Assembly: GCA_015055535.1 (NCBI GenBank)
Contig: SVIA01000010.1
Location: 1-48,305, forward strand
Reading direction: 5' to 3'
Length of the DNA stretch: 48,305 bases
Source of the DNA: Clostridiales bacterium
GTDB taxonomy: Bacteria; Bacillota; Clostridia; Christensenellales; UBA1242
A program made the translations under genes and the position numbers. The notes beneath the pieces are model-generated. The model made no database searches. It was given only the letters and a program-made list of their open reading frames with translations, and had not been told where the DNA came from. Shown one piece after another: positions 32,783-45,800 of this stretch; the stretch's first letter is position 1; the number at the start of each line of letters is the position of its first letter.

Positions 32783-34351
32783 ATGATACAAGCAACAAAC
32801 GTAAGTTTAATAGTAGGAAACAAAAAACTATTTCAAGATGTTAATTTAAAATTCGTTAAAGGAAATTGTTACGGAATAATAGGAGCAAATGGCGCGGGTA
32901 AAAGTACCTTTTTAAAATTGCTTAGTGGTGAAATTGAAACTACGAGTGGAGAAATTACAATTGGTAAAAATGAAAGGTTAAGTGTATTAAACCAAAACCA
33001 AAATGCTTTTAACGATAAAACAGTTATGGAAACAGTTCTTCTTGGCCATAAAAGATTAGTAGAAATTATGGAAGAAAAAGAAGCCCTTTATAGTAAAGCA
33101 GATTTTACCGATGAAGATGGAATTAAAGCAGGTGAGTTAGAACAAGAGTTTATGGATTTAAATGGTTGGGAAGCTGAAAGTGAAGCTGAAAGTTTGCTTG
33201 ATAGTATTGGGGTAGATAGAAAATATTTTAATACTTTAATGGGGGAACTTGATAGCAAAATTAAAGTTAAAGTTCTTTTAAGTCAAGCATTATTTTTTAA
33301 CCCAGATATTTTAATACTAGATGAACCAACAAACAACTTAGATGCTAAAACTATAAATTGGCTTGAAGAGTATTTAGTTAATTTTGAAAATACAATTATA
33401 ACAGTATCACATAACCGTCACTTTTTAAATAAAGTTTGTACTCATATTTGCGATGTCGACTATGGAAAAATTACTATGTTTGTTGGTAATTATGATTTTT
33501 GGTATGAAAGTAGTCAATTAATTTTAAGACAACAAAAAGAAGCAAATAAAAAAGCTGAAGCAAGAGCAAAAGAATTACAAGAATTTATTGCTAGGTTTAG
33601 TGCAAATGCTAGTAAGAGTAGGCAAGCAACTTCTAGGAAGAAAGAATTAGAAAAATTAACTATAGAAGATATTAAACCAAGCACAAGAAGATATCCTTAT
33701 ATTGATTTTAAATTTGAAAGAGAAATAGGAAACGAAGTTTTATCTGTAAATAAACTTACAAAACCTGGCGTGTTTGAAAATGTTAGTTTTACAATTTTAA
33801 AAGGTGAAAAAGTAGGACTTTTTAGTGAACAAAGTACAATTCTTTCTACCTTATATGATATTTTAGCTGGAAAAGATACCGATTATACTGGTGAAGTTAG
33901 ATGGGGAAAAACTATAACATATTCGTATTTACCTAAAAATTATGATGACTTATTTAATAACGATTTAATGCTTACAGATTGGCTTGCACAATTTAGTAAA
34001 GAAAAAGATATAACTTATCTTCGTAGTTGGCTTGGTAGAATGTTGTTTTCTGGCGAGGAAGCTATTAAGCAAGCTAAAGTTTTATCTGGTGGTGAAAAAG
34101 TAAGATGTATGTTTAGTAAAATGATGTTAGAAGGTGGAAACGTTCTTTTAATGGATGAACCTACAAACCACTTAGATTTGGAAAGTATTCAAGCGTTAAA
34201 TAACGGAATGAAAAGTTTTAAAGGTTGTATATTATTTACAACAAGCGACCAAGAAATTTTAAGTACTGTTGCAAATAGAATTATTGTTATTAATTCTACT
34301 AAAGAATTTGATAAACAAATTGGTTATGAAGACTATATTAAGGAAAATTAA
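32783..34351 (+). CDS. ABC-F ATPase, YkpA/YbiT-type, with one degenerate ATP site
   Basis: A 522-aa protein with two ABC domains and an arginine/lysine-rich linker, no transmembrane part. ABC-F proteins act on ribosomes. Domain 1 has Walker A GANGAGKST, Walker B ILILDEPTNNLD and H-loop SHNRH, but its signature reads LDSKIKVKV instead of LSGGE. Domain 2 has signature LSGGEKVR and Walker B VLLMDEPTNHLD, but Walker A is replaced by LFSEQSTILST and the H-loop by TTSDQ. One composite site is intact and one is lost. GGAG precedes ATG 32783; the frame is open 13 codons further without a ribosome site and across the -10. Four bases separate it from the next gene. Confidence 0.93.
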   Translation: MIQATNVSLIVGNKKLFQDVNLKFVKGNCYGIIGANGAGKSTFLKLLSGEIETTSGEITIGKNERLSVLNQNQNAFNDKTVMETVLLGHKRLVEIMEEKEALYSKADFTDEDGIKAGELEQEFMDLNGWEAESEAESLLDSIGVDRKYFNTLMGELDSKIKVKVLLSQALFFNPDILILDEPTNNLDAKTINWLEEYLVNFENTIITVSHNRHFLNKVCTHICDVDYGKITMFVGNYDFWYESSQLILRQQKEANKKAEARAKELQEFIARFSANASKSRQATSRKKELEKLTIEDIKPSTRRYPYIDFKFEREIGNEVLSVNKLTKPGVFENVSFTILKGEKVGLFSEQSTILSTLYDILAGKDTDYTGEVRWGKTITYSYLPKNYDDLFNNDLMLTDWLAQFSKEKDITYLRSWLGRMLFSGEEAIKQAKVLSGGEKVRCMFSKMMLEGGNVLLMDEPTNHLDLESIQALNNGMKSFKGCILFTTSDQEILSTVANRIIVINSTKEFDKQIGYEDYIKEN

Positions 34352-34354
34352 TTA

Positions 34355-34954
34355 ATGGAAATAAAAAAACTTGTTTTGGGAAGACTTTATACTAATTGTT
34401 ATTTTGTTATAAATAACGACGAGTGTATTGTAATAGATAGTGCGACAAATAGCGAAGAGATATTAGAATTTGCTGAAAAACTAAATGTAAAAATTAAAGC
34501 TATTTTATTAACTCATGGTCATTTTGATCACTGTACAGCCTGCAAACAATTGCAAGAAAATAATATAAAAATTTATGTAAGTGAGCATGATGGTTTAGTT
34601 ATTGAAAACGAACCTAAAAATATGGGCTTATTAAAAAGCTATAGTTTTAAGCCAGATGTTTTATTAAAGGGTGATGAAGAATTAGAATTAATTGGGTTAA
34701 AAATAAAAGTTATAAATACAAGTGGACATACCAAAGGCTCTGTTTGTTATTTGATTAATGATGTTTTATTTAGCGGAGACACTTTGTTTGCAAACGGATC
34801 TTATGGAAGATGTGATTTTTATTCTGGAAATTTTGAAGATATAAAAAATTCTATTTTAAATAGACTATTTAATTTAAGTGATAATATAAAAGTTTTGCCA
34901 GGGCATGGAGAAGCAACTACAATAAAACAAGCAAAAAAAGATTTAACTTTTTAA
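34355..34954 (+). CDS. MBL-fold metallo-hydrolase (glyoxalase II-like)
   Basis: A 199-aa protein with the metallo-beta-lactamase zinc motif T53-H54-G-H56-F-D58-H59, followed by the later ligands in TSGHTKGS, SGDTLF and PGHGEAT. This compact form is typical of YcbL-like hydrolases of the glyoxalase II group, which usually hydrolyse thioesters; the substrate is unknown. It begins 3 nt after the ABC-F stop codon, so the two are probably one operon; no good ribosome site is seen, fitting translational coupling. Its end overlaps the end of the 67-aa convergent gene by 12 bp. Confidence 0.9.
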   Translation: MEIKKLVLGRLYTNCYFVINNDECIVIDSATNSEEILEFAEKLNVKIKAILLTHGHFDHCTACKQLQENNIKIYVSEHDGLVIENEPKNMGLLKSYSFKPDVLLKGDEELELIGLKIKVINTSGHTKGSVCYLINDVLFSGDTLFANGSYGRCDFYSGNFEDIKNSILNRLFNLSDNIKVLPGHGEATTIKQAKKDLTF

Positions 34955-35146
34955 ATAAGTTTGATTTTCTAGAATTTTAGAATATTCTTCAAATCTATGA
35001 CTTCTTATTGGCATAGGTTTATGATTTTTAAAGTATAAAACAAGGGCTGGGCTTATTCCATTGTAATTTTCTACAAATGTATAATATAAAAGTTCACCCT
35101 CTTTTATTAACTTTTTAATTTTATTATGGTACGAAAAATAACTCAT
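34943..35146 (-). CDS. Small uncharacterised protein, 67 aa
   Basis: A 67-residue basic protein (SYFSYHNKIKKLIKEGELLYY ... NGISPALVLYFKNHKPMPIRSHRFEEY) with a probable beta-rich fold. The pattern recalls a small conserved clostridial family with no known function. It is convergent with, and overlaps by 12 bp, the MBL hydrolase gene. TATAAT lies only one base before ATG on the minus strand, too close for a normal start, so the true promoter or start is uncertain. There is no ribosome site. Confidence 0.65.
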   Translation of the reverse strand: MSYFSYHNKIKKLIKEGELLYYTFVENYNGISPALVLYFKNHKPMPIRSHRFEEYSKILENQTYLKS

Positions 35147-35179
35147 AATTATATTTTATTAATTTAAAAGGTTTTTATT

Positions 35180-36523
35180 ATGGAATTTAAAGATTTTAAC
35201 TTAAAAGATAATATTTTATCTACGCTATCATTAGATGGTTTTTTTACTCCAACAAAAATTCAAGAAAAGTTTATTCCAGTAGCTTTAAAAGGTAAAGATA
35301 TTTTGGCTAAAAGTGAAACCGGTAGTGGAAAAACGCTGGCGTATGTTTTATCTATTTTAAATAATTTAGATAGTGATGGTATAGGGGCTTTAATTGTAGC
35401 GCCTACTAAAGAATTGTGTATTCAAATTAAAGATGTTATTAACATGTTTGTTAAATTTTTAAATTTAAAAGTTTGTACGATTTTTGGTGGTAGTGATTTT
35501 ACAAGACAAAGATTAAACTTAAAAACAGCCAATATTGTTGTATCGACTACCGGAAGATTATTAGATCACCTAGAAAGACGAACAATAAAACTTCATAAAC
35601 TAAAGTATTTGGTACTAGATGAAGCTGATGAAATGTTAAATATGGGATTTATAGATGATATTAAACGCATTTATAAAGCTTGTCCTAAAATTAAGCAAAC
35701 TTTTATGTTAAGCGCTACTTTTAATGATAAAGTAAAAAGTTTAGCAAATGATTTTTTAATAAAACCCGAAATTATTGAATTTCAAAAAGATAACACGATA
35801 GTTGATGGAGTGGAACAGTGTTATATTTTATGTTTAAAAAAGGGGAAGTTTGAAACATTAGTTAAGTTTTTAAGAACAATTTATAAAGAAAAAATAATAA
35901 TCTTTGTAAATACTAAAAAAATGGCGGAAGAACTTTACAAAAAATTGAAAGATAAAGAAATAGTGTCAACTTATCTTCATGGCGACCTAGAATTAAAAGA
36001 AAGAAAAAAAGCAATTAATATTTTTAAAAGCTATGAATCTCATATTTTAATAGCTACTGATGTAGCAAGTAGGGGACTTGATATTAATAATGTTGAATAT
36101 GTTATAAATTATGATATGCCTCAAGATAGTGAAACTTATATCCATAGATTAGGTAGAACAGCTAGAGCTGGTAAAACTGGAATGAGTTTATCTTTAATTA
36201 ATAGTGAAAGCCAAAGAGAATATTTGTTTGAAAATTTTTCAAAATATAAATTAACTGAGCTAAAAGTAAAAAGAGATGAAAAATTAAATATTAATGTTTT
36301 TGTTAAAACTAAAACAGAAAACTTTGATTTTGAAAAAAATACAAAATTAACATTAAAAAATAAAACAAAAACTAAAATAGATAAACGTCAAGATAATAAT
36401 AAAATAAAATGTAACAATAAAAACAAAAAAAACAAAGTTAATAATAAATTAAAAAAACAAAAACCGTACAATAAGAATGAAAGTCTGAAAAAAAATAGAA
36501 ATTATAAAATAAAAAGGAAATAA
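35180..36523 (+). CDS. DEAD-box RNA helicase with basic C-terminal tail
   Basis: A 447-aa protein. Motif Q (Gln28), motif I AKSETGSGKT (Lys51), DEAD in LDEADEM, SAT, and motif VI HRLGRTARAG are intact. The core ends near residue 375. The remaining 70 residues are Lys/Asn-rich and unstructured (KNKKNKVNNKLKKQK-type), and probably bind RNA. Members unwind RNA during ribosome assembly or cold growth. AAAAGG before ATG is a weak ribosome site. The gene is monocistronic with a terminator. Confidence 0.93.
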   Translation: MEFKDFNLKDNILSTLSLDGFFTPTKIQEKFIPVALKGKDILAKSETGSGKTLAYVLSILNNLDSDGIGALIVAPTKELCIQIKDVINMFVKFLNLKVCTIFGGSDFTRQRLNLKTANIVVSTTGRLLDHLERRTIKLHKLKYLVLDEADEMLNMGFIDDIKRIYKACPKIKQTFMLSATFNDKVKSLANDFLIKPEIIEFQKDNTIVDGVEQCYILCLKKGKFETLVKFLRTIYKEKIIIFVNTKKMAEELYKKLKDKEIVSTYLHGDLELKERKKAINIFKSYESHILIATDVASRGLDINNVEYVINYDMPQDSETYIHRLGRTARAGKTGMSLSLINSESQREYLFENFSKYKLTELKVKRDEKLNINVFVKTKTENFDFEKNTKLTLKNKTKTKIDKRQDNNKIKCNNKNKKNKVNNKLKKQKPYNKNESLKKNRNYKIKRK

Positions 36524-36846
36524 AAAGCAATAGAAAAATTCTATTGTTTTTTTATTTAAATAATACCATAAAAACTAATATTACAAAATTTATTTATTGA
36601 AATAATAATGAATTAAAGCAATAAAACTATGTTTTTCATTAAAAAATGTGAAATTTTTAAATATGAAATATTAAAATTTTCAAACTTATCTGTTTTTAAT
36701 TGCCCAAAATAGTGCCAATAAAGTTCGAAGTATTTATCATAAACATTTGTTCAAGATTAAATTAATTGTAACTTAATTGTTTGACAAAATTTTTACCTTT
36801 TTATATAATTTATATAAAATAGTGTAAAATAACTTATGAGGGCTAT
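36524..36846 (+). other. Intergenic region before the giant gene (323 bp)
   Basis: It contains the DEAD gene terminator (36528-36553, CAATAGAA/TTCTATTG with T7), an A/T-rich GAAATTTT/AAAATTTC inverted repeat around 36650-36680 and the promoter of the giant gene. I see no gene in it. Confidence 0.7.
36781..36809 (+). promoter_or_regulatory. Near-consensus promoter of the giant surface-protein gene
   Basis: TTGACA (36781-36786) and TATAAT (36804-36809), both perfect, with an exact 17-bp spacer. This predicts strong, constitutive transcription. Confidence 0.85.
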
Positions 36847-39800
36847 ATGAAAAAAAAGTGGTTTGTTAAAATTTTAAAAATTATAGGTTTAAGCATGGCA
36901 TCAGTTTTTGGCTTTTTAGGAGCTGCTGTTGGCGTTTATGCTTTGTTTGGTGGTTTTAATGAAAAAGTTGTTAAGCTTGAAGGCATGAATTTTGAACAAC
37001 AAGTTTATGTTTTAGATGGTAACATTCATAATGAATTTGGTGTTTATGATAATTCAGTAAAACTTTTGCCAACTAATGAAGATGCGAATAGATTAGATAT
37101 AACTTTAACGGGTGGAGAAAATATAGTTACTCTTCCTACTGGTAAAAATAGTCAAGTAGGTAAAAATTTAGAAATTAAATTAACAACTATTACTGATACA
37201 AATGGTGTTAACAATTACACTTATAATAAAGGTGGAGAATTCATCTTAAAAGCTACTCAAGAAGATACATTACTTACAACTTCAACTACAGTTTTTGTAG
37301 AAAGTAAAATAGATAGTTTTACTTTAACAGACAATTTAAATGGTTCTTTAATTTATCCAGGTAGCAAATTTAAAGTTTCAGCTACAAATATATTTCCAGC
37401 AAATGCTTTAAACAAACCAACAAATCCTTTATTTTATACAACTTATGGTGAAAACTATTTCAATAAAACAATTTTATATTTTAGTAGCAATGAAAGTATA
37501 GCTACTGTAGATAGTTTAACGGGTGATGTTACAGTATTAACAGAGGGTGATTTCAGCATTTTTGCGTATATGCCTACTACATATAAAAATAATTCATTAC
37601 TTCCTGATAGACAACAATGTACATCAGATTCAGAGTATTTTGCTCTTTTAGAACAAAATAGAAATAATTTACCGTTTACAATAAAAAATACTATAAATTA
37701 TTCTTCAAACATTATTACAGTTAATGGAATTACTGCTTCAAACAATGTATTTAATTTATTTGTAAATGAAACTTATAAATATTCAGTAGATGGAGTATAT
37801 GAAAGTTCTGACAAACAATTAAATTTAAATATTAGTTTAAATGCACCACAAAATAGTAATTATACAAGTGAACAATTAAATTATAAACTTCAAGATGTAG
37901 AAATTTTTGAGGGTTATAAAGATGGCGAAAATTATTATATTAGTGCAAATCAACACTATAATAATGGGGTTTTAGAAAGTGAATTTTTTGATATTAAACA
38001 AACTAAAAAACCATTGGTATACACTATAACATCAAGAGATTATACATTCTCTAAAGATTTATATTTAGTTTTAAGAATTGGTAAAAATAAATTAGGAGAT
38101 ATCGGAACTTCAGCTCTTCATGCTTTAAATCAACCTGTTGAAGAGTATCCAGAAGATTATGCTTACTATGCTTTTGTAAAAGTTAATACAAACATTGTTG
38201 AAAACACAGCTTTAAATGTTAAAACTAACAAAATAATGGCATCTTATTCTACTGGTAATGGAAGTGAAACTGACGATTACTTATTTGAAAACAATCAACT
38301 TTTAGATTTAACTAATTTAATAGATAGCATTTTACCTGAAAATGCAACTTATAAAAATGTTAGATTTTATGTTAGAAATAATGGAACAATAGATGCTCCG
38401 TTTATTGAAACAACTGAAACTAACGAAATTCCATATCGTGAAATTAAAGATATAGAAGGAAATATTCTTTATAGTGGATATTTTGTAAAAGCTGTTAACG
38501 AGGGAACATTACAATTTTATGCTTCAGTTGTTAAAACAGATAGAAATGGTGAAAATTTAGTTAAATTATATAATAGTGAAGATATTACTTTAATAGTAAC
38601 TCATAATATAGAGTTAAAAGATTTTGCTATAACTTTAAATAATGACGATGAGTATATTAAAGAAACAAATAAATATTTAATTTCTAAGGGTAATAGCATT
38701 ACTATTACATTTACAACAACCAATGACGATGGATTGTTAAGAGCTTATCAAGAAGGTTTCTTTAAAGTTATTTCAAGTTCAGATGGAAAAGTTTCAACAA
38801 ATATTAACTTAAATGAAACAACAAAAGAAATTGTAATTAAAACAATTGAAGAAGGTGAAACTACAGTTGAAATTTTATTTAATGGAATAAGTTTATCAGC
38901 TTTAATTGGTGAATACAAAATTCCTTTAAATTTAAACATTCAAAATAACGATTTACAATCTATTAATTTATCAAGTTCAGTTGGTGCTATAAATAGCCAA
39001 AACTATGTAAACGTGGAAGTTAATGGAACATCAAAAACAAATGAACTATTATTTAACGTTTTAGATACAACTTTAACACCAATAAATAATCTTTCTAGTG
39101 TTAAAGAATTTACCTTAAATATTTTATTAAATGGTGGTAGTGAAGATACTATTTTAGAAGTATATTCAACAAATACTATTAATGCAAATTTTGAAATAAT
39201 AGAAGATTTAAATAAAGATAGATTTTTAAAAATAACACCTAAAACTTTATGTGAAAATGTAGAATTTTATGTTTACTCTATGGTTGGAGGAAATGCTATA
39301 AAATCTCCAACATATAAGTTAAATATTATTGCTGATTATGTAATAACTGCTAATAAAACAAACAATATAACAATTAATTTAATTGAATACGAAAAAGTTA
39401 TTGGCGGTGAAAAATTTGAATTATTAAACAATTATATTAACATAACAACTTCTAATGGAGATTCTTTCAATAATTTATTATTTGAATTAACATCGGATGA
39501 AAATTATAATACTGGAACAAGTGTGTTTAAGGATGTTACTACACCAGTTACTACAGTTATTACTTTAAAACCTAAATTTTCTAGTGAAGAAATTGAATTT
39601 AATTTTTATATTATTCCTAAAACTGCAGTTGTATGCGATACATTAGTATTAAATGCAGGTAGCTCCGTTGATAACGATATATTAAATTCAAAAGTAAAAT
39701 TAATTCAAAGAAGTTATGATGCAAACGGCGTTATTATTGATTCTGAAATTACAAACAACATTTATAAATTCTATGAAGAAGATACACATAGTAATGAAAT

Positions 39801-42800
39801 AACATCTTATACGGCTCCAAGCAATTCTTTTGATAATTCTACAGATACTATTTACGTAAAAGTTAATAATGAATTTTTAGGCGAAATAAATGTTGTAATT
39901 AATTCTAACTTAACTGTTGAAAATAAAAATACATATTTAGGCAATGGAAACACTGTAACATTAACAAATTTATTTAAAGTGATGAGTGGAAGTAACGAAG
40001 TAACAACAACTGATAATAATGTAGTATTTACTTCAAACACATTCAATAAGCTTAAAAATTATAATATTACGTTCTATGATGAAAATAATAATGAAATTAT
40101 AAATTACGACGATAGTTTTACTACTAATGCAACAAATCCAATAAAAACTACAAAAATTGCAAAAATTTTAATTCCAAAAGAGTTTAATACATTAACTATT
40201 ACAGATTTACAATGTTATTTCTCTTGTAAAATTAATGGAGAATTTGCTTCGTCAAACATTCATAATTTCTCTTTAGATTTTGAAATATCAACAATTGAAA
40301 TTGATCAAACTTATATTTTTGGCAATACAATTTATATAGATACTAACGTGGCTGGGGCTACCAATACTGAAATTGAAACTTATATTAAAAACAATTTTGT
40401 AAAATCTGCAACTATTGTAAATAAAACAACAAATAGTGCTAGCAATATAAAAGATAATGTTATTGTTAGTATAGATGATACAAATAACGTTGTAACTTTT
40501 AAACTTTCAGTTGATGCAGAATATTTTATAAGTTACAATATTAATAAAGGCACTAATTTATTAACTAAAAATAGTGCAACTGAAATTTACATTGGTAAAG
40601 CCTATTCTTTAAACGATTTAATAATAAATCAACTATCTTCAGCAGAAGTAACATATATATCAATTTTAAAAGCAGATGGAAATTTAGCTTTAACAAGCCA
40701 ATTTTCAATTGAAAATAATCATTTAATTTTTAAAGAAATTGGTGATTATTCAGTAATTTTTAAACTTTTAGGAAATAATTATACTATTGATTATACTGTA
40801 CAAGATATTGTTACTAACTTTAACGAAGAGAATAATGGTAACAATGACGTATATTCTAACCAAGAATATGATTTAATTAAAAATTCACTTCCTGACGGTG
40901 TAAAATTAAGCGTGGATGTTTTAAATAAAAATGGACAAGCTTTAGAAAATGAATTTATAACAATAAATTTAACTAACAATAAAATTATTATTGGTGAGTA
41001 TTTAGGAAATGCTACTGAATTTATATTAAGATTTAGATTTTATTCAGACGGCTTTACTAGTGCTATAAAAGACATTAATTTTACATTAAACAGTTTATAT
41101 ATTCAAACAAACTTTACTGAAATTCAAGACGGACGACAAGTTTTAAGAAATAAAGCTACTCATGATTTAACAAAATATTTTACAGTTTATCGTAATGGTG
41201 TTGCTGTAGAAGTAAATAATGGAATAGTTAATAATGGTAATGTGTCGTCGTTAAAAACTTATGAGTTAAATATAGATCCTAATAGTTTTACTTCAAATTA
41301 TTCTAATTTTGATTTGGTTATTAATTACTCTGGTAGAGAAATTGGTACAGTAGAATTCTGTAGTCAATTTGTTGATTTCGTATTAACAAGATATGATAAT
41401 CCAGCAACTTGTCCGTACTACATTGGTCAAGAATTAACAAAAAATGAATTATTAAGTTTGGTAAAAGTTGTAACTTTTGATGGTACTATTATTACTAAAT
41501 ATAACAATGAAATTACTTTTGAAGGAATTAGTTTTCCATATACAGTTGTAAGCGGGGGTAGTGTTTCAATTAAACTTGGTATATTAGAAGGCACTATTTA
41601 TATTTATGGTGATGAGATATCATGGATCCCAAATGAAACACAAACAATTAATATTTATCCAGATACTAGAGTTTATGGTTATATAAAAGCTACACACAAC
41701 TCAAAAGAATTACCTTTAGAATATAGTGTAGAGACTTCTTCACTTCCGGTTGATTTTACTGCACCAATAGATACAGTAAATAAAACACAAACAATAATTT
41801 ATAATGGTGTAAAATATGTCACATTAAACCAAACAACTGGAGTTTTAACAGTAGAAAATCTTGCTGAAAATACAATTTCAGGCGTTCCTAACATTACCAT
41901 TATTGCAAAAGTTGTAAATACTGAAAATGAGCTAAGTACTATATTTGCGTTAAAATCTATTAATAAAGCAATTACAGATAATAATCCAACAATTTATATT
42001 GGAGATAGTGATATTAACTTAACACAATATGCTTATTTTGGGGCATCACAAAGCAGTGGTTTAACAGAATATAGAATTAGCGAATTGGTTTATGATAATG
42101 CATTAGGTAATTATTCTTATCATAAAAACAATGCTACTGGTTATTATGAAGTATTAAAAAATGGTGTTGTTGTTGCAAAGGTTAAAGATACAACATTTGT
42201 TTGTACAAGTGAGTTAGACCCAATGACTATTAAATTAAAAGGTTACATTAAACACAATAATACATCTACTAGTACTTGTGTATTAGAAAGTTTAGAAAAC
42301 AATGTAATTGATTTAACATTAAATTTTGAAAGAATTAATATAACTTTCCCTAATTATGAAATAGTTTCATTTGAGAATAATAATTATTATAAATTTAATG
42401 CATACGATGGAAGTAATCCTAAATTTACATTTGATATAAATCCTACTATAATACCAAACAACTTAAAGTTAGAATGGCTATCGTTTAGTAGTGCTTTTAT
42501 TGGAGAAGTAAGTGGAACGAATATTGTTAAGCAATTAGATTTAAATCCTAGTAAGGATGATTCTACACTTGACTATTTTAACTCAATAGAATTACCAACA
42601 AGCGAGTCTGTAAAAATTGTAAAACCTGGACTTACAAGTACATATTATCAATTACAATTAAATGCAAATATGCCACTTTCTTGTTATGTGTTTATTTCAT
42701 TAAAATATAGAGTGCAAACATACGAAAGTGACTTACATATTGTGTTATGTCCGGCAGAAGAAAATATTATTACATTTAATTATGAATCTTTAAATTCATC

Positions 42801-45800
42801 TTATAAAACTATTTATTCGCCTAGTACATATGTTTATACAGATGGTTCAATATTTAAATTTGGTGCTGGGAGTAGTAAAGAAACAACTACTCCCCACATT
42901 AAATATATGGGTTATATAAATTTTGATGCAAACAGCAATGAGGTTTTGGTTGAGCCAAATCAAACACAAAACAAAACGGAAATAAGTTCAACTGCTACTT
43001 CAGTTGGAAAGATAGGGGATGGAAATGTAGCTAAATATCTTCATTCAGTTACTTTTAGCTTAGTTACATCTTCTTATTCATTAACTTTTGAAAATAAAGA
43101 AGCTGATTCTACTAACACTTATGTTTATACTCTTTATATTGATTCTTATGAATATACTTTAAGAGTGCAAGGAATAAATGTAAAACTTTATAACACGCAA
43201 GAACATGAAAATAATAGTATATATATTAATTCAGTTACAAACAGATTAGAACTTGGTTCTGACGCTAGTTTAGATTTCAAAAATTTTATTACAATAAACG
43301 ATGTTTCTTATTATAATGCTATTCAAGAAAGAGCAGAATATGCATCTAAAATTAATTTTAATTTGGTAAATAATGGTGAGTATAAAGTTACAAGTGATGG
43401 TATTTTTACGCCATTAAGTTCATCAATGTCTGGAACTTTTGAGGTTTTATTTAAATTTTATGGAAAAGAGTATGTTTTTTATATTAAGGGTGAACAAATA
43501 ACATTTTCTCACCAATATAACGGTGCAGAAATTACATATAATGAAAATGATTGTGAATATGAGTTAAGTAGTGGCAGTAGATATTATATTTATTTAACTA
43601 AAAATGATACAACCATTACAACAAATTTATGCAATCAAGCTCTTAGCAGTATACCTTCTTCAATAGATGGCTCTTTGTTAATAAGTGAAGTAAAGTATAC
43701 TTATGGTGGACAAGAGTATGATAGCACAAGCCAATATTTTGAAATTAATAAAAATGGAACCACGCAAACAATAAAATTTGGCGGTTTAACTTTATTAATT
43801 TTAACAAAAGATGTACAAAATCAATGTTATGTTTTAAATTTAACAAATAATATTTCAGGTATTTTTGAATTTAATTTAAAGACAATTTATAGTGCGGGTA
43901 GTAAAACGGTTAATATTTTAGCTTTAAATGAGCAAATTTTAATTAATTATTCTAATCCAAGTATAGTTAATGGTAAACAATATCATAATTATTTAACCAG
44001 TACTGATTTAAATTTAAAAAACTATATTAGTGGAGTAACAGACGAAGATAAATTAGAGTTTAGTTTAAGCGAAGTTTCTTCTTATGTAACAGTTACTCTC
44101 GAGGGTAATTTTACAACTCAAGATGTTTACTCAGAAATTTTAGTTGAAGTTATTGTTAAATACAATACACTTCAAGAAAGTATGTTTATTAGAGTAATAC
44201 CAGAGTATAAAGTTGAATTTGCAAATACTAGTCGTGAATTTAAGGTGTTATACAATGGAACAATTAGTGAAAAAATTGACTTAACTAAATATGCTAAAGC
44301 ATTTAAATTTACAGAATTAGATTCAGAAAATAATCCTCTATACGTTCAAGAATTTAACTATTATTATAATGACGCTAAAACTAATCGTATTACGGAGTAT
44401 ACTGAATATACATTTTCAAATCAATCAGAAAACAGTGTTTATTTTTATAATTTTACTTTAAAATTTAAAGGTGTTGAACCACAATTTTCAGATGTTACAT
44501 TAGATGTTGGTGAAAGCTATAATTTAAAATCTCATGTTAAAGAATCGTTAACTGATTTAACAATTAAAAATGTTAGTTTAAGTTTTTTTGATAGCAATAA
44601 TTATGTTAATGAAGATGGTATGTTTTTATCAACTCAAGCAAGTGCAAATTATACTGTACAAGTTACTATTAATGGTCTAGATTTTAATTTAACAATAATA
44701 ATTAATGAATTAGAATTAACTTTAACTTACAAAGAAAGTATTTTACAATATATAGATACAATTCCTGTTAGTTTTCAAACAATATATGCTACACAAGTTG
44801 TTAAGTTGGTTAAATCTGGATTTATTGACTTAACTCAAGAAAATAAAAAATTATTATTTTCTTTTGAAGTATTTAGTTCAAATGGATACGATTTGAGTAA
44901 GTTTAAAACAACTACTGAAGATAATGTAATTAGTTTGTTTAATAACGATGTATTGTTAATGGATATAGTAACCGAAGAAAAAAATAGCAAATATGAATAT
45001 ATTTTAACTTGTTATAATAATTTAACATACGAAACATTAGTAAATATAAGCATATCGGTACAAGATAACAATTTAGTTCAAGATACTTTTAATGTTAGAT
45101 TATTACCAGTTTCAATTAAGTTGAATAATAATAAAACAACATTTGAAATAAGTGATAATTATTTTGTAAATAATACTACTTTACACTTAATTAATAATTT
45201 TGTAACTTGTAATACAATGGCAGAAGCAAATAATATTAATTTAAATTCAGATTTAAAATTTAAAGTAGATTCAGTAGATTTAACTGGTCAAACTATATCT
45301 AAAGATACTTTTAATGGAAAATCTAGAATTACAGTATTAGCAGTTTTAGGCGAAAAACAAGATTCTGAAAATTCAGTTAAAGCTAGCTTTGATATTATTT
45401 ATTATAATGCTGGTCAAGCTAATGAAATTTCAAAAAATTACTCAACTTCTAACGTAAATACTTCTCAAACATATGTTTTACCAAGTGGCGTTGTTGGAAC
45501 AGTAACAGCTGTGCGTTCTTGTAATGATACTTTTATAACTTATACTATCGTTATAAATAATGGAACATATTATTATGATGTTTTTGATAAAAATGGTAAT
45601 AATTTAATTCAAATTTATTCTAACGGTAATGCTATATTAAAAACACAAGCAGAATTTGAATTAGAAATTGAATATTTTTCTAATTATAAAACAGATACTA
45701 AGTCATATAGTGCGGGAGAAAGTACTCATAATGTTCAATATATAGGAACTAATAACGAAAATCTTGTTAATACCACTACTGAAAATGGTATAGTATTAAT

